In this document: one piece after another, positions 8,279 to 17,043 of the stretch
Position numbering within the stretch: the first letter of the stretch is position 1
Layout: each line of letters begins with the position of its first letter
NCBI GenBank assembly: GCA_041859205.1
Contig: JBHEKU010000061.1
Coordinates: forward strand, 28,915 to 92,914
Reading direction: 5' to 3'
DNA from: JAFDZO01 sp041859205
GTDB taxonomy: Bacteria; Bacteroidota; Ignavibacteria; Tepidaquicellales; Tepidaquicellaceae
Length of the DNA stretch: 64,000 nt
Notes under the pieces: generated by a model
What the model saw: only the letters and a program-made list of their open reading frames with translations
Databases searched by the model: none
Told to the model about the DNA's origin: nothing
Program-made: the position numbers and the translations under genes

Positions 8279-8410
8279 ATGAAATATTTATCGTTAAAAG
8301 GAATCGCAGTTTTGGCAGTGGCAATAGTACCAATATTGTTAAAATTCAAATTCCACAAAACAGAAAAGCCTGTAGTAACAGGCCCAAGCATACTGGTAGA
8401 AGCTTTATAA
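8279..8410 (+). CDS. Small single-pass membrane peptide, 43 residues
   Basis: ATG at 8279 begins 18 nt after the stop of the HU/SPOR gene and the frame closes at 8410, just before an intrinsic terminator. The product has a hydrophobic stretch at residues 8-22 (GIAVLAVAIVPILLK) between lysines, followed by a short polar tail. I recognise no family. Position inside the transcript, before its terminator, is the chief support. It could be a membrane partner of the SPOR protein; this is inference. Confidence 0.5.
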   Translation: MKYLSLKGIAVLAVAIVPILLKFKFHKTEKPVVTGPSILVEAL

Positions 8411-8433
8411 AAATTGTTTTAAATTAGTTCCAC

Positions 8434-8470
8434 CAAAAAAGCCGTAGTGGGTTAGCTGCGGCTTTTTTGT
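8434..8470. terminator. Bidirectional terminator between the HU/SPOR operon and lnt
   Basis: AAAAAAGCCGTAG pairs with CTGCGGCTTTTTT around a short loop (TGGGTTAG). The T-run serves the plus-strand operon; the A-run upstream of the hairpin gives a T-run for the convergent lnt gene, whose last codons lie in the hairpin. Confidence 0.85.
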
Positions 8471-10143
8471 TTTATAAAGCCTGTTATAAAACTTGCCGCT
8501 AAAATTCCTACGCTTGTCCATAAGCAGATAATGCTGAACCAGTCGCCGTGCTCAGTGTAGAAAGTTTTCTCTTTTATAATACCTATCTTTCCTGCGAATG
8601 AAGCCCGAACGTTTATATCTGTTTCGTCGTATTTATTTCCGTAAGGGTCAATGAAATCCGATATGCCCGTATTAGCGCTTCTTGCAATCCATCTTCTGTT
8701 TTCAACTGCGCGAAGTATTGCAAACTGATTGTGCTGATAAGTTCCGAATAGTTTTCCCCACCATGCATCGTTAGTGATGATAGTACAAAAGTCTGCACCT
8801 TTTTTTACAAATACTGCAAAGTATCCCGGGTAAACTGATTCGTAGCAAATAGCAGTATTAAACTGCACACCGTTCTCCAATGTAAAGTTAATTGTGTCTT
8901 TGCCAATCTGCCACTGGCTTATGCCTACTCCCCACGTTACAAAATCTTTTAAGAAGGAAAGAGTTTCCTGATAAGGAATCCTCTCACCGCCGATTACTAA
9001 TTTATTTTTTTTGTAAATCTGAAATTCTTCCTGGTTTTTATTTTTTTCAAATAATGCTGCTGCATTGAATGTATCATAATACTTCCCGCTGCCACTCTGC
9101 TTTGCATCAACAGGAGCACTTAGGGAGTCTTTATAAACATGGTAATAAGGAAAGCCAACTAACACAGGCACATTGGTTGAATCGACAAAGTTTTTAAATT
9201 TCATATACTTTTCGTAGTAGCTGCTTTGAAGTATAGGAAAAGTAATTGCAGTCTCAGGCAAAACAATTAACTGCAGCTGCGGATTCTTTTCTTTCAGTTC
9301 TTTTATCATATCAACATATTCATTCACTACCTGCATCTGCTTTCCTCCCCACTTTTCCCAGGGGTCAGAGTTCGGCTGTACTACTCCGACATTTATCTCT
9401 CCATTGGTAAAAGCATTGGAATACTTTGCAGGGCTGTTCATAACAAATGTATAAGCATCAGGGGCAAGATAAACAATAATGATAGAGATAATTAACAGAT
9501 TAGTTTGCGTTGTAAAATTTCTCCAGCTGGCTTTTCGCTGCTCTTCAACAAAATAAAACAGCATTATACCTATGATACAAATCCAGAATGTAAGGCCGTA
9601 TACTCCCGTGTACTCTATGAACTGTATCTTTGAAAGATTATATGTCTGAGTATTTCCGAATACAAGCCATGGAAAACTGAACTGTGTAAGCGTATGCAGA
9701 TACTCGAACGCTACCCATATAAACGGAAAAGAAATAAGATATAAATATTTGTAACGGAAATTTTTTAATGAGCGGTAAACTTTATAAAATGCTGCAGCGG
9801 GCAGCCAGAAAAAAATGGGATGGGCAAATAGCGTAAGAAGTCCGGCAATGATTAAAAACCTGTCGGCATTTTGACGCATTCCGCTAAGCCATAACCACGA
9901 GACAGCAACAAGATTGAACCAGAAAAAAACAGCATAGGTTTTTCTGAGGACTTCATTATATGTTTTACACTGAATTATCTCTTTAATAAGAAGAACTATG
10001 CCGATGTATATCAGCGGATAAAAGTTAACGGGCGGGAAGGCTAGACCGAAGCATACGCCGCAAATCACTCTGAACCAGAAATCTGAAGTTTTAAATCTGT
10101 TTGTAAATTTGTTAAGGAAATTTTTCAAGAAATTCTTTTTCAT
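8452..10143 (-). CDS. lnt: Apolipoprotein N-acyltransferase
   Basis: 563 residues. About seven membrane helices in residues 20-235 are followed by a nitrilase-fold periplasmic domain (250-520) and a final C-terminal helix (about 535-555). The catalytic triad is visible: Glu297 in LIVLPETAI, Lys in IYKKNKLV (about 379) and Cys433 in TAICYESVYP; the NDAWWG segment is also conserved. Lnt transfers the third acyl chain to the N-terminal cysteine of lipoproteins at the inner membrane, completing maturation before Lol sorting. ATG at 10143 gives a normal N-terminus. It is monocistronic, convergent with the HU/SPOR operon. Lipobox proteins elsewhere in the window are its expected substrates. Confidence 0.95.
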   Translation of the reverse strand: MKKNFLKNFLNKFTNRFKTSDFWFRVICGVCFGLAFPPVNFYPLIYIGIVLLIKEIIQCKTYNEVLRKTYAVFFWFNLVAVSWLWLSGMRQNADRFLIIAGLLTLFAHPIFFWLPAAAFYKVYRSLKNFRYKYLYLISFPFIWVAFEYLHTLTQFSFPWLVFGNTQTYNLSKIQFIEYTGVYGLTFWICIIGIMLFYFVEEQRKASWRNFTTQTNLLIISIIIVYLAPDAYTFVMNSPAKYSNAFTNGEINVGVVQPNSDPWEKWGGKQMQVVNEYVDMIKELKEKNPQLQLIVLPETAITFPILQSSYYEKYMKFKNFVDSTNVPVLVGFPYYHVYKDSLSAPVDAKQSGSGKYYDTFNAAALFEKNKNQEEFQIYKKNKLVIGGERIPYQETLSFLKDFVTWGVGISQWQIGKDTINFTLENGVQFNTAICYESVYPGYFAVFVKKGADFCTIITNDAWWGKLFGTYQHNQFAILRAVENRRWIARSANTGISDFIDPYGNKYDETDINVRASFAGKIGIIKEKTFYTEHGDWFSIICLWTSVGILAASFITGFIKQKSRS

Positions 10144-10251
10144 TCCCGCAAAAACATTAGCTGTTACGGAAGCGGGAATCCATAAACTTTTTTAAATTAA
10201 ATTATAAATTGATAAGAAGGGATTGAAAAATTTGTGGGGGAGAAAGATGGT

Positions 10252-10734
10252 TTATTTCAAAGGCTTTCCGATTTCATATATATCCGAAACTTTAGTATAT
10301 ATTAAACCTATATATGTTTCTTTTTCATTAAAGGAAAGTAGTGTGTTTGTATTGTTTATAATAAAGGAAAAATCGTAGTTTCCTTCCTTATCTGTATGAA
10401 AAGTATGAGTGAACTTCATTGTAAATCCACTTGAATCTTTAGAGATTATTTCACCTACATTAATATCTATTAAAAGATCTTCACATGGAATTACCTCGTA
10501 ATATATTTTACCTGTTAAGTGTATTGTATAAGTAATTGTATCAAGTTCAATAATATTAAAACTATTCTCTATGTGAGGTGCATGACCTCGAAAATTATAA
10601 AATCTCCCTTTATTTAAGTAAGGATTACCTTTTGGTAATTGTAAAGTTTTAAAGTCCACTTCATTAATTTCTTTAACTTGAGAAAAACCCTGAATAGAAA
10701 TCAAAGTTAGTAATATTGCAAGCAATCTTGTCAT
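10252..10734 (-). CDS. Hypothetical secreted protein
   Basis: 160 residues with a clear Sec signal peptide (MTRLLAILLTLISIQGFSQ, cleavage probably after the Ala-poor SQ/V region near 19). The mature part is rich in beta-strand-like segments and Thr/Asn, has a single cysteine (near 82), and shows no motif I can assign. It stands alone between lnt and the divergent adenine deaminase gene. A periplasmic or surface protein is likely; function unknown. Confidence 0.65.
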   Translation of the reverse strand: MTRLLAILLTLISIQGFSQVKEINEVDFKTLQLPKGNPYLNKGRFYNFRGHAPHIENSFNIIELDTITYTIHLTGKIYYEVIPCEDLLIDINVGEIISKDSSGFTMKFTHTFHTDKEGNYDFSFIINNTNTLLSFNEKETYIGLIYTKVSDIYEIGKPLK

Positions 10735-10807
10735 TGCCTAAGTTAATATTTTTTAACTTTAATATAAAATCCATTCTGCTTATTTCTATATATAACCAAA
10801 AATTACT

Positions 10808-12439
10808 ATGCAAAACTTTTCCATATCAGGCAATATTGTCGATGTTGTTAACAATAAAATTTTTCCCGGAACGATAAAGGTATCGGGCGAAAAAATAGAA
10901 TCAATTACTGAAACTCCCAACGAGAAATATTCCAACTATATCATTCCCGGATTTGTAGACGCTCACGTTCACGTGGAAAGCTCGATGCTTATACCTTCCG
11001 AGTTTGCCCGTCTTGCAGTTGTGCAGGGAACAGTTGCAACTGTCTCCGACCCGCATGAAATCGGCAACGTACTCGGCATTGACGGAGTACGGTACATGAT
11101 TGCAAACGGAAAGCTCGTTCCTTTCAAGTTCTACTTCGGCGCTTCTCCATGCGTGCCTGCTACTACCTTTGAAACTGCCGGAGCGCATATAACTCCCGAT
11201 GACATTCGTAAATTATTTGCAGAAGATAATTTAGTTTACATGAGCGAGATGATGAACTTCCCCGGAGTTCTTTACGGCGATAAGGAAGTGATGGAAAAAA
11301 TTGCGATTGCAAAAGAGTTCGGTAAGCCGATAGACGGCCACGCTCCCGGGCTGCGCGGTGAAGATGCAAAAAAATATATCGATGCAGGAATATCAACTGA
11401 CCATGAGTGTTTTACAATTGAAGAAGCTTTAGATAAGTTAAAGTACGGAATGAAGATATTAATACGTGAAGGCTCTGCTGCAAAAAATTATGATGCATTG
11501 CATACACTTATTGATTCGCATACAGATAAAACTATGTTCTGCAGTGATGATAAGCATCCGAACGATTTAGTTGTCGGGCATTTAAACCAGATAGCAGCGC
11601 GCTCAGTTGCAAAAGGGTATGACGTAATGAAAGTGCTTCAGTGCGCATGTGTAAATCCTGTGAAACATTATAATTTACAAGTGGGGTTGTTACAGGTGGG
11701 CGATTACGCTGACTTTGCAGTTGTAGAAGATTTAAAATCATTTAAAGTTTTACAGACATATATAGACGGAAAGCCTGTTGCCGATAAAGGCAAAACATTG
11801 ATTGAAAGGGTGCCTTCAACAATTGTAAATAATTTTAATACTGAGTATAAAAATCCCAATGATTTTTTAGTAAAGGCAGAGAAAGAAAATATAAGAGTTA
11901 TAGAAGCAAACGAAGGACAGTTAATTACAAATGAACTTCACTATCCAGCAAAATCAGAGGAAGGTTATCTGGTATCTGATGTAGAGAACGATGTGCTGAA
12001 GCTTGCAGTGGTAGAGCGGTATGGCAACACTCCGCCGGCAGTTGCTTTCATAAAAAATTTCGGACTGAAGAAAGGCGCGATTGCATCGTGCGTTGCGCAT
12101 GACTCGCATAATATAATTGCAGTCGGTGTTACCGATGAAGATATCTGCAATGCAGTTAACGGAATAATAAAACATAAAGGCGGCGTATCGGTATCGCAGC
12201 AGGGAAGTACTGAAGTTCTCGGCCTGCCTGTTGCGGGAATAATGTCAAACGAAGACGGCTATACAGTTGCCGATAAATATACTGAAATTGATAAGCTCGC
12301 TAAGGAGCTTGGCACGCAGATGTATGCGCCGTACATGACTCTTTCATTCATGGCATTGTTGGTTATTCCGGCATTGAAGCTCAGTGATAAAGGATTATTT
12401 GATGGAAGCAAGTTTGAGTTTACTCCGCTGCAGTTTTGA
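10808..12439 (+). CDS. ade: Adenine deaminase
   Basis: 543 residues of the amidohydrolase superfamily. The metal-binding HVHVESS motif follows IIPGFVDA-type sequence at about 50-60; SDPHEIGNV (about 83-91), DGHAPG (about 176-181), TDHECFT (about 197) and the CSDDKHP motif near 245 are the metal and substrate signatures of the Ade type. The C-terminal domain with HDSHNIIAVG is typical of this family and absent from other amidohydrolases. It converts adenine to hypoxanthine and ammonia for purine salvage. ATG at 10808; length agrees with family members. Alone on its transcript, with a hairpin terminator at 12498. Confidence 0.95.
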   Translation: MQNFSISGNIVDVVNNKIFPGTIKVSGEKIESITETPNEKYSNYIIPGFVDAHVHVESSMLIPSEFARLAVVQGTVATVSDPHEIGNVLGIDGVRYMIANGKLVPFKFYFGASPCVPATTFETAGAHITPDDIRKLFAEDNLVYMSEMMNFPGVLYGDKEVMEKIAIAKEFGKPIDGHAPGLRGEDAKKYIDAGISTDHECFTIEEALDKLKYGMKILIREGSAAKNYDALHTLIDSHTDKTMFCSDDKHPNDLVVGHLNQIAARSVAKGYDVMKVLQCACVNPVKHYNLQVGLLQVGDYADFAVVEDLKSFKVLQTYIDGKPVADKGKTLIERVPSTIVNNFNTEYKNPNDFLVKAEKENIRVIEANEGQLITNELHYPAKSEEGYLVSDVENDVLKLAVVERYGNTPPAVAFIKNFGLKKGAIASCVAHDSHNIIAVGVTDEDICNAVNGIIKHKGGVSVSQQGSTEVLGLPVAGIMSNEDGYTVADKYTEIDKLAKELGTQMYAPYMTLSFMALLVIPALKLSDKGLFDGSKFEFTPLQF

Positions 12440-12448
12440 TTGTGTTCA

Positions 12449-12478
12449 GACCTGACAGGATTTAAAACCTGTCAGGTC
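12449..12478. repeat. Perfect inverted repeat GACCTGACAGG / CCTGTCAGGTC
   Basis: An 11-bp perfect inverted repeat around an 8-bp AT loop just after the adenine deaminase stop. This GACCTGACAGG hairpin is a familiar intergenic repeat in Bacteroidota genomes; no T-run follows, so it is listed as a repeat and not as the terminator. Confidence 0.7.
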
Positions 12479-12497
12479 AATTCTGTGTATTTTGTAG

Positions 12498-12523
12498 AGC
12501 CGCATTATATGCGGCTTTTTTTT
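12498..12523 (+). terminator. Intrinsic terminator of ade
   Basis: AGCCGCAT pairs with ATGCGGCT over a 3-4 nt loop and is followed by eight T residues. Confidence 0.85.
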
Positions 12524-12595
12524 ATAACAAAGCACAGATATTGCGTCTTTGCATTCCGCGTACTTCATGTCAAGTTTTTTTATTAAAAAAATTCT

Positions 12596-12620
12596 CCCTA
12601 TACCTACTAATAGGGAAGAT
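12596..12620. repeat. CCTACTAATAGGGAAGAT element, copy 1
   Basis: CCCTATACCTACTAATAGGGAAGAT contains an inverted CCCTA/TAGGG pair. The 18-base string CCTACTAATAGGGAAGAT occurs again at 60103-60120 at the start of the second repeat island. Role unknown. Confidence 0.55.
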
Positions 12621-12684
12621 ATCTTTGATTTGAAATTTGTGTTTAAGTATATTAGACAGGAAATAAACCTTCCGTATATTTTTA

Positions 12685-12811
12685 ATTGCCACGACTTTTA
12701 AGTCGTGGATTATAGCAAGTGTTTTCCAGATATTGGCTTTAGCCAAAGAACTAATTGCCCTAAAGGGCACTTTTGCAGTAATTGGCTCCACGGCTTAAAA
12801 GCCGTGGCAAT
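12685..12811. repeat. Cluster of four palindromes bounded by ATTGCCACG / CGTGGCAAT
   Basis: Four near-perfect palindromes in 127 bp: CCACGACTTTTAAGTCGTGG (12689-12708), TTGGCTTTAGCCAA (about 12739), TGCCCTAAAGGGCA (about 12758) and CCACGGCTTAAAAGCCGTGG (12788-12807). The outer ends are inverted copies of ATTGCCACG, so the whole cluster resembles a REP/MITE-like composite seen in Bacteroidota intergenic regions. A single-palindrome relative lies at 39964-39991. Confidence 0.75.
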
Positions 12812-12866
12812 TTGATTATTGTAAAAACAAAAATGATGAAAACAAAATTCGTCATCGCTGAAAAAC

Positions 12867-12997
12867 AAAGTTTGCCGGTATTGTAAAAACAACAACGATG
12901 AAAACAAAACCCGTCAAAAATTCATCATAATCAGAAAAATTTTTGTGAGGGATTTTAATTGACGAGAACAAAATGTTACTTTTTTGTGACAATGGAA
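12867..12997. repeat. 131-bp direct repeat, copy 1
   Basis: Starts AAAGTTTGCCGGTATTGTAA and ends in GTGACAATGGAA. It recurs at 13118-13247 with only a few differences and one A/T-run length change. A degenerate part-copy (TTGTAAAAACAAAAATGATG onward) immediately precedes it at about 12817-12866. No open frame here is credible. Confidence 0.85.
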
Positions 12998-13011
12998 ATA
13001 GTGCCTATAAA

Positions 13012-13066
13012 AGACAAATTCTCCCCTTGAGGGGAGTACCGACGAAGTCGGGGAGGGGTGTTTGAC
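13012..13066. repeat. CTCCCCTTGAGGGGAG palindromic repeat, plus orientation
   Basis: AGACAAATTCTCCCC leads into the palindrome CTCCCCTTGAGGGGAG, then CCGACGAAGTCGGGGAGGGG and TGTTTGA. It is inserted between the two 131-bp repeats. A nearly identical copy lies at 60498-60551, and inverted or diverged relatives lie at 43481-43599 and 29112-29187. Confidence 0.8.
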
Positions 13067-13117
13067 GAACTCCTGCTAAAGCCGGACCCACGAAGAGAGG
13101 AATTTGATCTTATGTGT

Positions 13118-13247
13118 AAAGTTTGCCGGTATTGTAAAAACAACAACGATGAAAACAAAACCCGTCAAAAATTCATCATAATCAGAAAAATTTTGTGAAC
13201 GATTTTAAATGACGAGAACATAATGTTACTTTTTTGTGACAATGGAA
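13118..13247. repeat. 131-bp direct repeat, copy 2
   Basis: Second copy of the repeat at 12867, 130 bp long, about 120 bp downstream of the first. The interval 13248-13359, up to the next gene, holds nothing I can identify. Confidence 0.85.
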
Positions 13248-13359
13248 TTGAGTAACTCAGCATTCATAATTTTGAATTCATCATTGAAATACATAAGCCC
13301 TTATGATAACTTTTACAATAAAATACCGTATTAATTCTTACACATAAACATCATTATTA

Positions 13360-14352
13360 ATGAAGAAAATCTTAATTATCGGCGGTACAGGTTTCGTCGG
13401 AAGAATGGTTACTGAAACCCTCTCAGTAAATCCTGACTATGACGTAACACTTTTCAACAGAGGTAAAAGAAATCCCGGCATTTTCCCGAATGTAAAACAC
13501 GTAGAAGGCGACAGGCTTACCGACGACATACAAAAGCTGAAAGGAATGAAGTTTGACTGCGTAATTGATTTTGCAGGAATGTATCCCACAAATATCGATA
13601 ACACGCTTGAAGCTCTAAAAGGAAATATCGGCAGATATATTTTTATATCTACATGCTCGGTTTACAATTTTGAAGAAGCGGCAAATAATCCCGGACCAAT
13701 AGGTGAAGATGATTTCCCTGTGTACGGATGCACTGACGAACAGAGAGATAACAAGGACATGCAGTTCTACGGACATAACAAAGCTGAATGTGAAAGAGTT
13801 ATACTAAGCAAGGACTGGCTTGATGCAATTATATTCAGACCTGCATTAATATGCGGCAAGTATGACCCGACGGACAGGTTTTATTGCTGGCTGTACAGAG
13901 CGAAAACGCAGGATAAAATCTTAATGCCTGAATCTGCAAGTTCGCTAACACAAAATACTTTTGCTCCTGACTTTGCTCATCTTATAATAAAAGCTGTTAA
14001 TGCAGATAGCCACAGAAAAATATATAATGCGGTAACTCATGACCCTGTCAGCATTTTTGATGTAGTGAATACATGTACAAAACTAGTGGATACAAATCCT
14101 GAAATAGTAGTAAAGCCGGATTCATTTTTTGAAGAGAACGAAGTTCATCACTGGATGGATTTAGCAATGTGGCTTGGACCGATGGACTTTGTATTCGATA
14201 TGAAAAAAGCTCATGAAGATTTTAAGCCTGAGTTTCATTCGTTCGAGCAGTCAGTAAAAGACACGATTCCCTTCTATGAAGAAAGAGGATGGCCGGTGCC
14301 GAAGTACGGACTAAGCATTGAAAGAGAAAAAGAGCTTCTGGCAAAAGATTAA
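13360..14352 (+). CDS. NAD-dependent epimerase/dehydratase family protein (extended SDR)
   Basis: 330 residues. The N-terminal GGTGFVG (8-14) is the SDR nucleotide-binding glycine motif, VIDFAGMYP follows the fourth strand, and YGHNK (about 142-146) supplies the Tyr-x3-Lys catalytic pair; Thr/Ser of ISTCS near 98 completes the triad. The C-terminal part (SLTQNTFAPDFAHLI) is the usual substrate-binding lobe. It resembles nucleotide-sugar epimerases and the CSP41-like subgroup; exact substrate cannot be read. Its stop overlaps the convergent HXXEE gene by 4 nt. ATG at 13360 gives a start directly before the first strand, as expected. Confidence 0.85.
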   Translation: MKKILIIGGTGFVGRMVTETLSVNPDYDVTLFNRGKRNPGIFPNVKHVEGDRLTDDIQKLKGMKFDCVIDFAGMYPTNIDNTLEALKGNIGRYIFISTCSVYNFEEAANNPGPIGEDDFPVYGCTDEQRDNKDMQFYGHNKAECERVILSKDWLDAIIFRPALICGKYDPTDRFYCWLYRAKTQDKILMPESASSLTQNTFAPDFAHLIIKAVNADSHRKIYNAVTHDPVSIFDVVNTCTKLVDTNPEIVVKPDSFFEENEVHHWMDLAMWLGPMDFVFDMKKAHEDFKPEFHSFEQSVKDTIPFYEERGWPVPKYGLSIEREKELLAKD

Positions 14353-14975
14353 TTCTTACCGGGCGGAAGGCATCGCGGAGGAAAGATGTACTTTGTATTT
14401 TCATCTTTCATCCATTCGATTATTTTAATTATTCCGAAGTAATTGAATATGAACCCAAGCACTCCGCCAATTATATAATCTGTAACTGATGCAAGATGGT
14501 TATGGATGATGAAATAAAAAAAGTATCCTGCTCCGGGTAAAAATAATATTATAGAAGTTATTAAGCCCGGATTATAAAATTTCTTCGCCTTTATATTAAA
14601 TATAATTGTATGAGCAAAGAAATTTCCAACCGAAATTAACGTAACACCTATAGCGAACCAAATGTACTTTTCTCCTATGAGAACAGCCAGAAAATAAACA
14701 AGCCAACCAAGGGCAACGTTTACAATCAAGGCAGAGTTTGTATTGAGCGGATATTTATCCGGAGAATTACTTTTGAACAGTACAGTATTAAGCATACCGG
14801 GGAAATAACCGGGGTATCTGTATTCTTCGAACTGATGAAAGAATAAGGAAGCAAAGTTCAACCAGAGTATAAACTTCAGCGAAGAAAATGAATCTTCATT
14901 AAAGATAATATAAAATGCAGCAGAGCAGCCGAATAAAAATCCGATATCAAACCAGTGCTTTCTTAAGAAATTCAT
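14349..14975 (-). CDS. HXXEE domain-containing membrane protein
   Basis: 208 residues with about six hydrophobic helices. HQFEEYRYPG near residue 47 is the H-x-x-E-E signature, and GNFFAHTI (about 117-124) and a late GIIKIIEW helix complete the family pattern. HXXEE proteins are proposed, not proven, to be membrane-bound metal-dependent enzymes. It is convergent with, and overlaps by 4 nt, the SDR gene. Monocistronic as far as visible. Confidence 0.75.
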   Translation of the reverse strand: MNFLRKHWFDIGFLFGCSAAFYIIFNEDSFSSLKFILWLNFASLFFHQFEEYRYPGYFPGMLNTVLFKSNSPDKYPLNTNSALIVNVALGWLVYFLAVLIGEKYIWFAIGVTLISVGNFFAHTIIFNIKAKKFYNPGLITSIILFLPGAGYFFYFIIHNHLASVTDYIIGGVLGFIFNYFGIIKIIEWMKDENTKYIFPPRCLPPGKN

Positions 14976-15154
14976 TTTGTAAACTTAGAACTTTATTCTT
15001 CCAGAATCAATATTTGTTTTTATCATTACTGAGTTTGTCTCTGAATTTTTACCTTTGATTTGAAAAACAAAATATATAACGTTGATAATTCACCCCTACT
15101 TACACTGTTGATTCACTGAAGTTTCTATTTTATTAACTCTAAACCGAGGTAAAA

Positions 15155-16990
15155 ATGAAACATCTTTTCAAACTGTTTGTATTGGTACTTTTCTTATCTG
15201 TATCCCAGCTTATTTTTTCTCAAACTCCGCAGTATTACAATTATAATACTACGGGTAATGGTAACTCTTTTCCGTTTAATATTCCCGGCGGTAAAGAGGT
15301 TCAGGTATTATTTCTCCCCGGAGATTTTGCTCAGCCCGCTCCGGCACCTGCAGGAAATATTACAGCAGTGTCGTTCAGATTGGCAGCAAATTTAGGTCCG
15401 TTCACATATACAAATGCTTATATTAAAATGGGACAGGCCTCAGGCCTTACTACATTTGCCACAGGGGTTTGGTATTCAGGACCTATGACTACTGTTTATA
15501 CCAGAGCTTCAGTCTCACTGGGAGGCGTAGCGAATGAATGGATGACGATTACACTGGATACACCATTTCCATATGATCCGACTCAAAGTTTAATTGTTGA
15601 AGTAAATCAATGCGGCGCGCCGGGTGCTACCGGATTCAGCACCGGTACAACTACTAATACCGGCAACAGAAGAAACACTTCTTTAACATCGGGAGCTTGC
15701 CCGTTTGTATGGGGGCAGCAGAGCGGTACAGTGCCTCATATGGGTATCAATGTTTCTTCAGGTCCCACAATCTGCAATAAGTTCGCAAGCACATGGTGTC
15801 CTATTGGTACATATCCGACTCTTCCTGCTGCCACATATTTTCATGCAGCAGCGTGGATTGGTGATACAATGTATGTACAGGCTCCGACTTCAGCAGGCGC
15901 AGGAGCTACAACAGTTTACCGTTATGTACATGGCAGCGGCTGGTCAACAGGTGTGCCGTGCTTAGTTGGTGTAGCAGCAGCATCAATGAATGCCGTAGGC
16001 GGAAAATTATACCTTATTGGCGGCGGAGCTACTGCAACTACAGGTTCAACAAATGTACAGCGTTATGACCCTGCAACAGGTGTCTGGACTGCAATGGCTC
16101 CATTACCGGCTGCATTATCAGCTCACGGCTCAGTAAGCTGGGGTGATAGTGTAATTTATGTGGTAGGCGGCCCTTATACGGGGGCAGGTACTAACCTTGC
16201 TGTTCACTATTACAGAATAGGCTCAGATACATGGGGTACTATAGCAAACTCATTACCATCAGGACAAGGAAGAAGAACTTTCGCATTAAGCATGGCAGAT
16301 GGAAAAATTGTAATGACTTGCGGATTTAATACAGTATATTTGAAAACAACTTTTGTGGGAACACCAGGAGCAAATGCTTCACTTCTTACCTGGGCTCCCG
16401 GTGCAGATGCGCCTATTGCTCTTAGCCGTCCGGCAGGTGTAGGTTATGACACTTATTCATTCTTGGTCGGAGGAGACACAAATACAACATCTGTTAAAAA
16501 TGATAAAGTATACAGGTATAATGTGAATGGCAATGTATGGAAAACAGCAATTCTTTCAAATCCGGGTGCTGTATCGAACATAATGAATGCTGTTACAATT
16601 AAATGTATAAATGATACTGTAAGAATATTTCAACCGGGTGGATTCACAACTGTTGCAGTTAATCCTATGGTTATCACCGGCTGCGGAACTATAACCGGAA
16701 CAGGAAATCCGATAAGCAATGTACCGGATATATATTCGTTATCACAAAATTATCCGAATCCATTCAATCCTTCAACAAGAATTGAATTTGCTTTACCTAA
16801 GGGTGAATTTGTAGATTTGAGATTATATGATATACTTGGAAAAGAAGTCGCCGTCTTAGCTAATGGTACATTTGAGTCAGGCAGGCATACACTGGATTTA
16901 AATTTATCTTATTTATCCAGCGGAACATATTTCTACAGGATAACAGCAGGTAAATTTACAGATACTAAAAAATTATTATTGATGAAGTAA
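15155..16990 (+). CDS. Kelch-repeat secreted protein with T9SS type A sorting domain
   Basis: 611 residues: Sec signal peptide (1-23, ending IFSQ), an N-terminal beta region, Kelch-like repeats at about 230-500 (MNAVGGKLYLIGGG, YVVGGPYTGAG, FLVGGD), and a C-terminal sorting domain from about 525 starting SLSQNYPNPFNPSTRIEF and ending in the SSGTYFYRI and DTKKLLLMK strands. T9SS cargo is exported to the periplasm by Sec, moved across the outer membrane, and the C-terminal domain is removed or used for surface attachment. A GAGGT lies 4 nt before ATG 15155. Function of the mature protein is unknown; Kelch propellers usually bind partners or sugars. Confidence 0.85.
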   Translation: MKHLFKLFVLVLFLSVSQLIFSQTPQYYNYNTTGNGNSFPFNIPGGKEVQVLFLPGDFAQPAPAPAGNITAVSFRLAANLGPFTYTNAYIKMGQASGLTTFATGVWYSGPMTTVYTRASVSLGGVANEWMTITLDTPFPYDPTQSLIVEVNQCGAPGATGFSTGTTTNTGNRRNTSLTSGACPFVWGQQSGTVPHMGINVSSGPTICNKFASTWCPIGTYPTLPAATYFHAAAWIGDTMYVQAPTSAGAGATTVYRYVHGSGWSTGVPCLVGVAAASMNAVGGKLYLIGGGATATTGSTNVQRYDPATGVWTAMAPLPAALSAHGSVSWGDSVIYVVGGPYTGAGTNLAVHYYRIGSDTWGTIANSLPSGQGRRTFALSMADGKIVMTCGFNTVYLKTTFVGTPGANASLLTWAPGADAPIALSRPAGVGYDTYSFLVGGDTNTTSVKNDKVYRYNVNGNVWKTAILSNPGAVSNIMNAVTIKCINDTVRIFQPGGFTTVAVNPMVITGCGTITGTGNPISNVPDIYSLSQNYPNPFNPSTRIEFALPKGEFVDLRLYDILGKEVAVLANGTFESGRHTLDLNLSYLSSGTYFYRITAGKFTDTKKLLLMK

Positions 16991-17013
16991 TTTCTTTTTT
17001 TGTGTATTGGTTT

Positions 17014-17043
17014 AAAAAGAGGGAGTTATGCTCCCTCTTTTTT
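17014..17043 (+). terminator. Intrinsic terminator
   Basis: GAGGGAG pairs with CTCCCTC over a 5-nt TTATG loop, followed by a T-run, 24 nt after the Kelch/T9SS gene. Confidence 0.9.

Noticed and set aside
12710..13158. Two minus-strand open frames sharing an identical leader (12710-12907, 12976-13158)
   Set aside because: They arise from the two copies of the 131-bp repeat and adjacent palindromes; no family, no ribosome site, and the shared part is explained by repetition.
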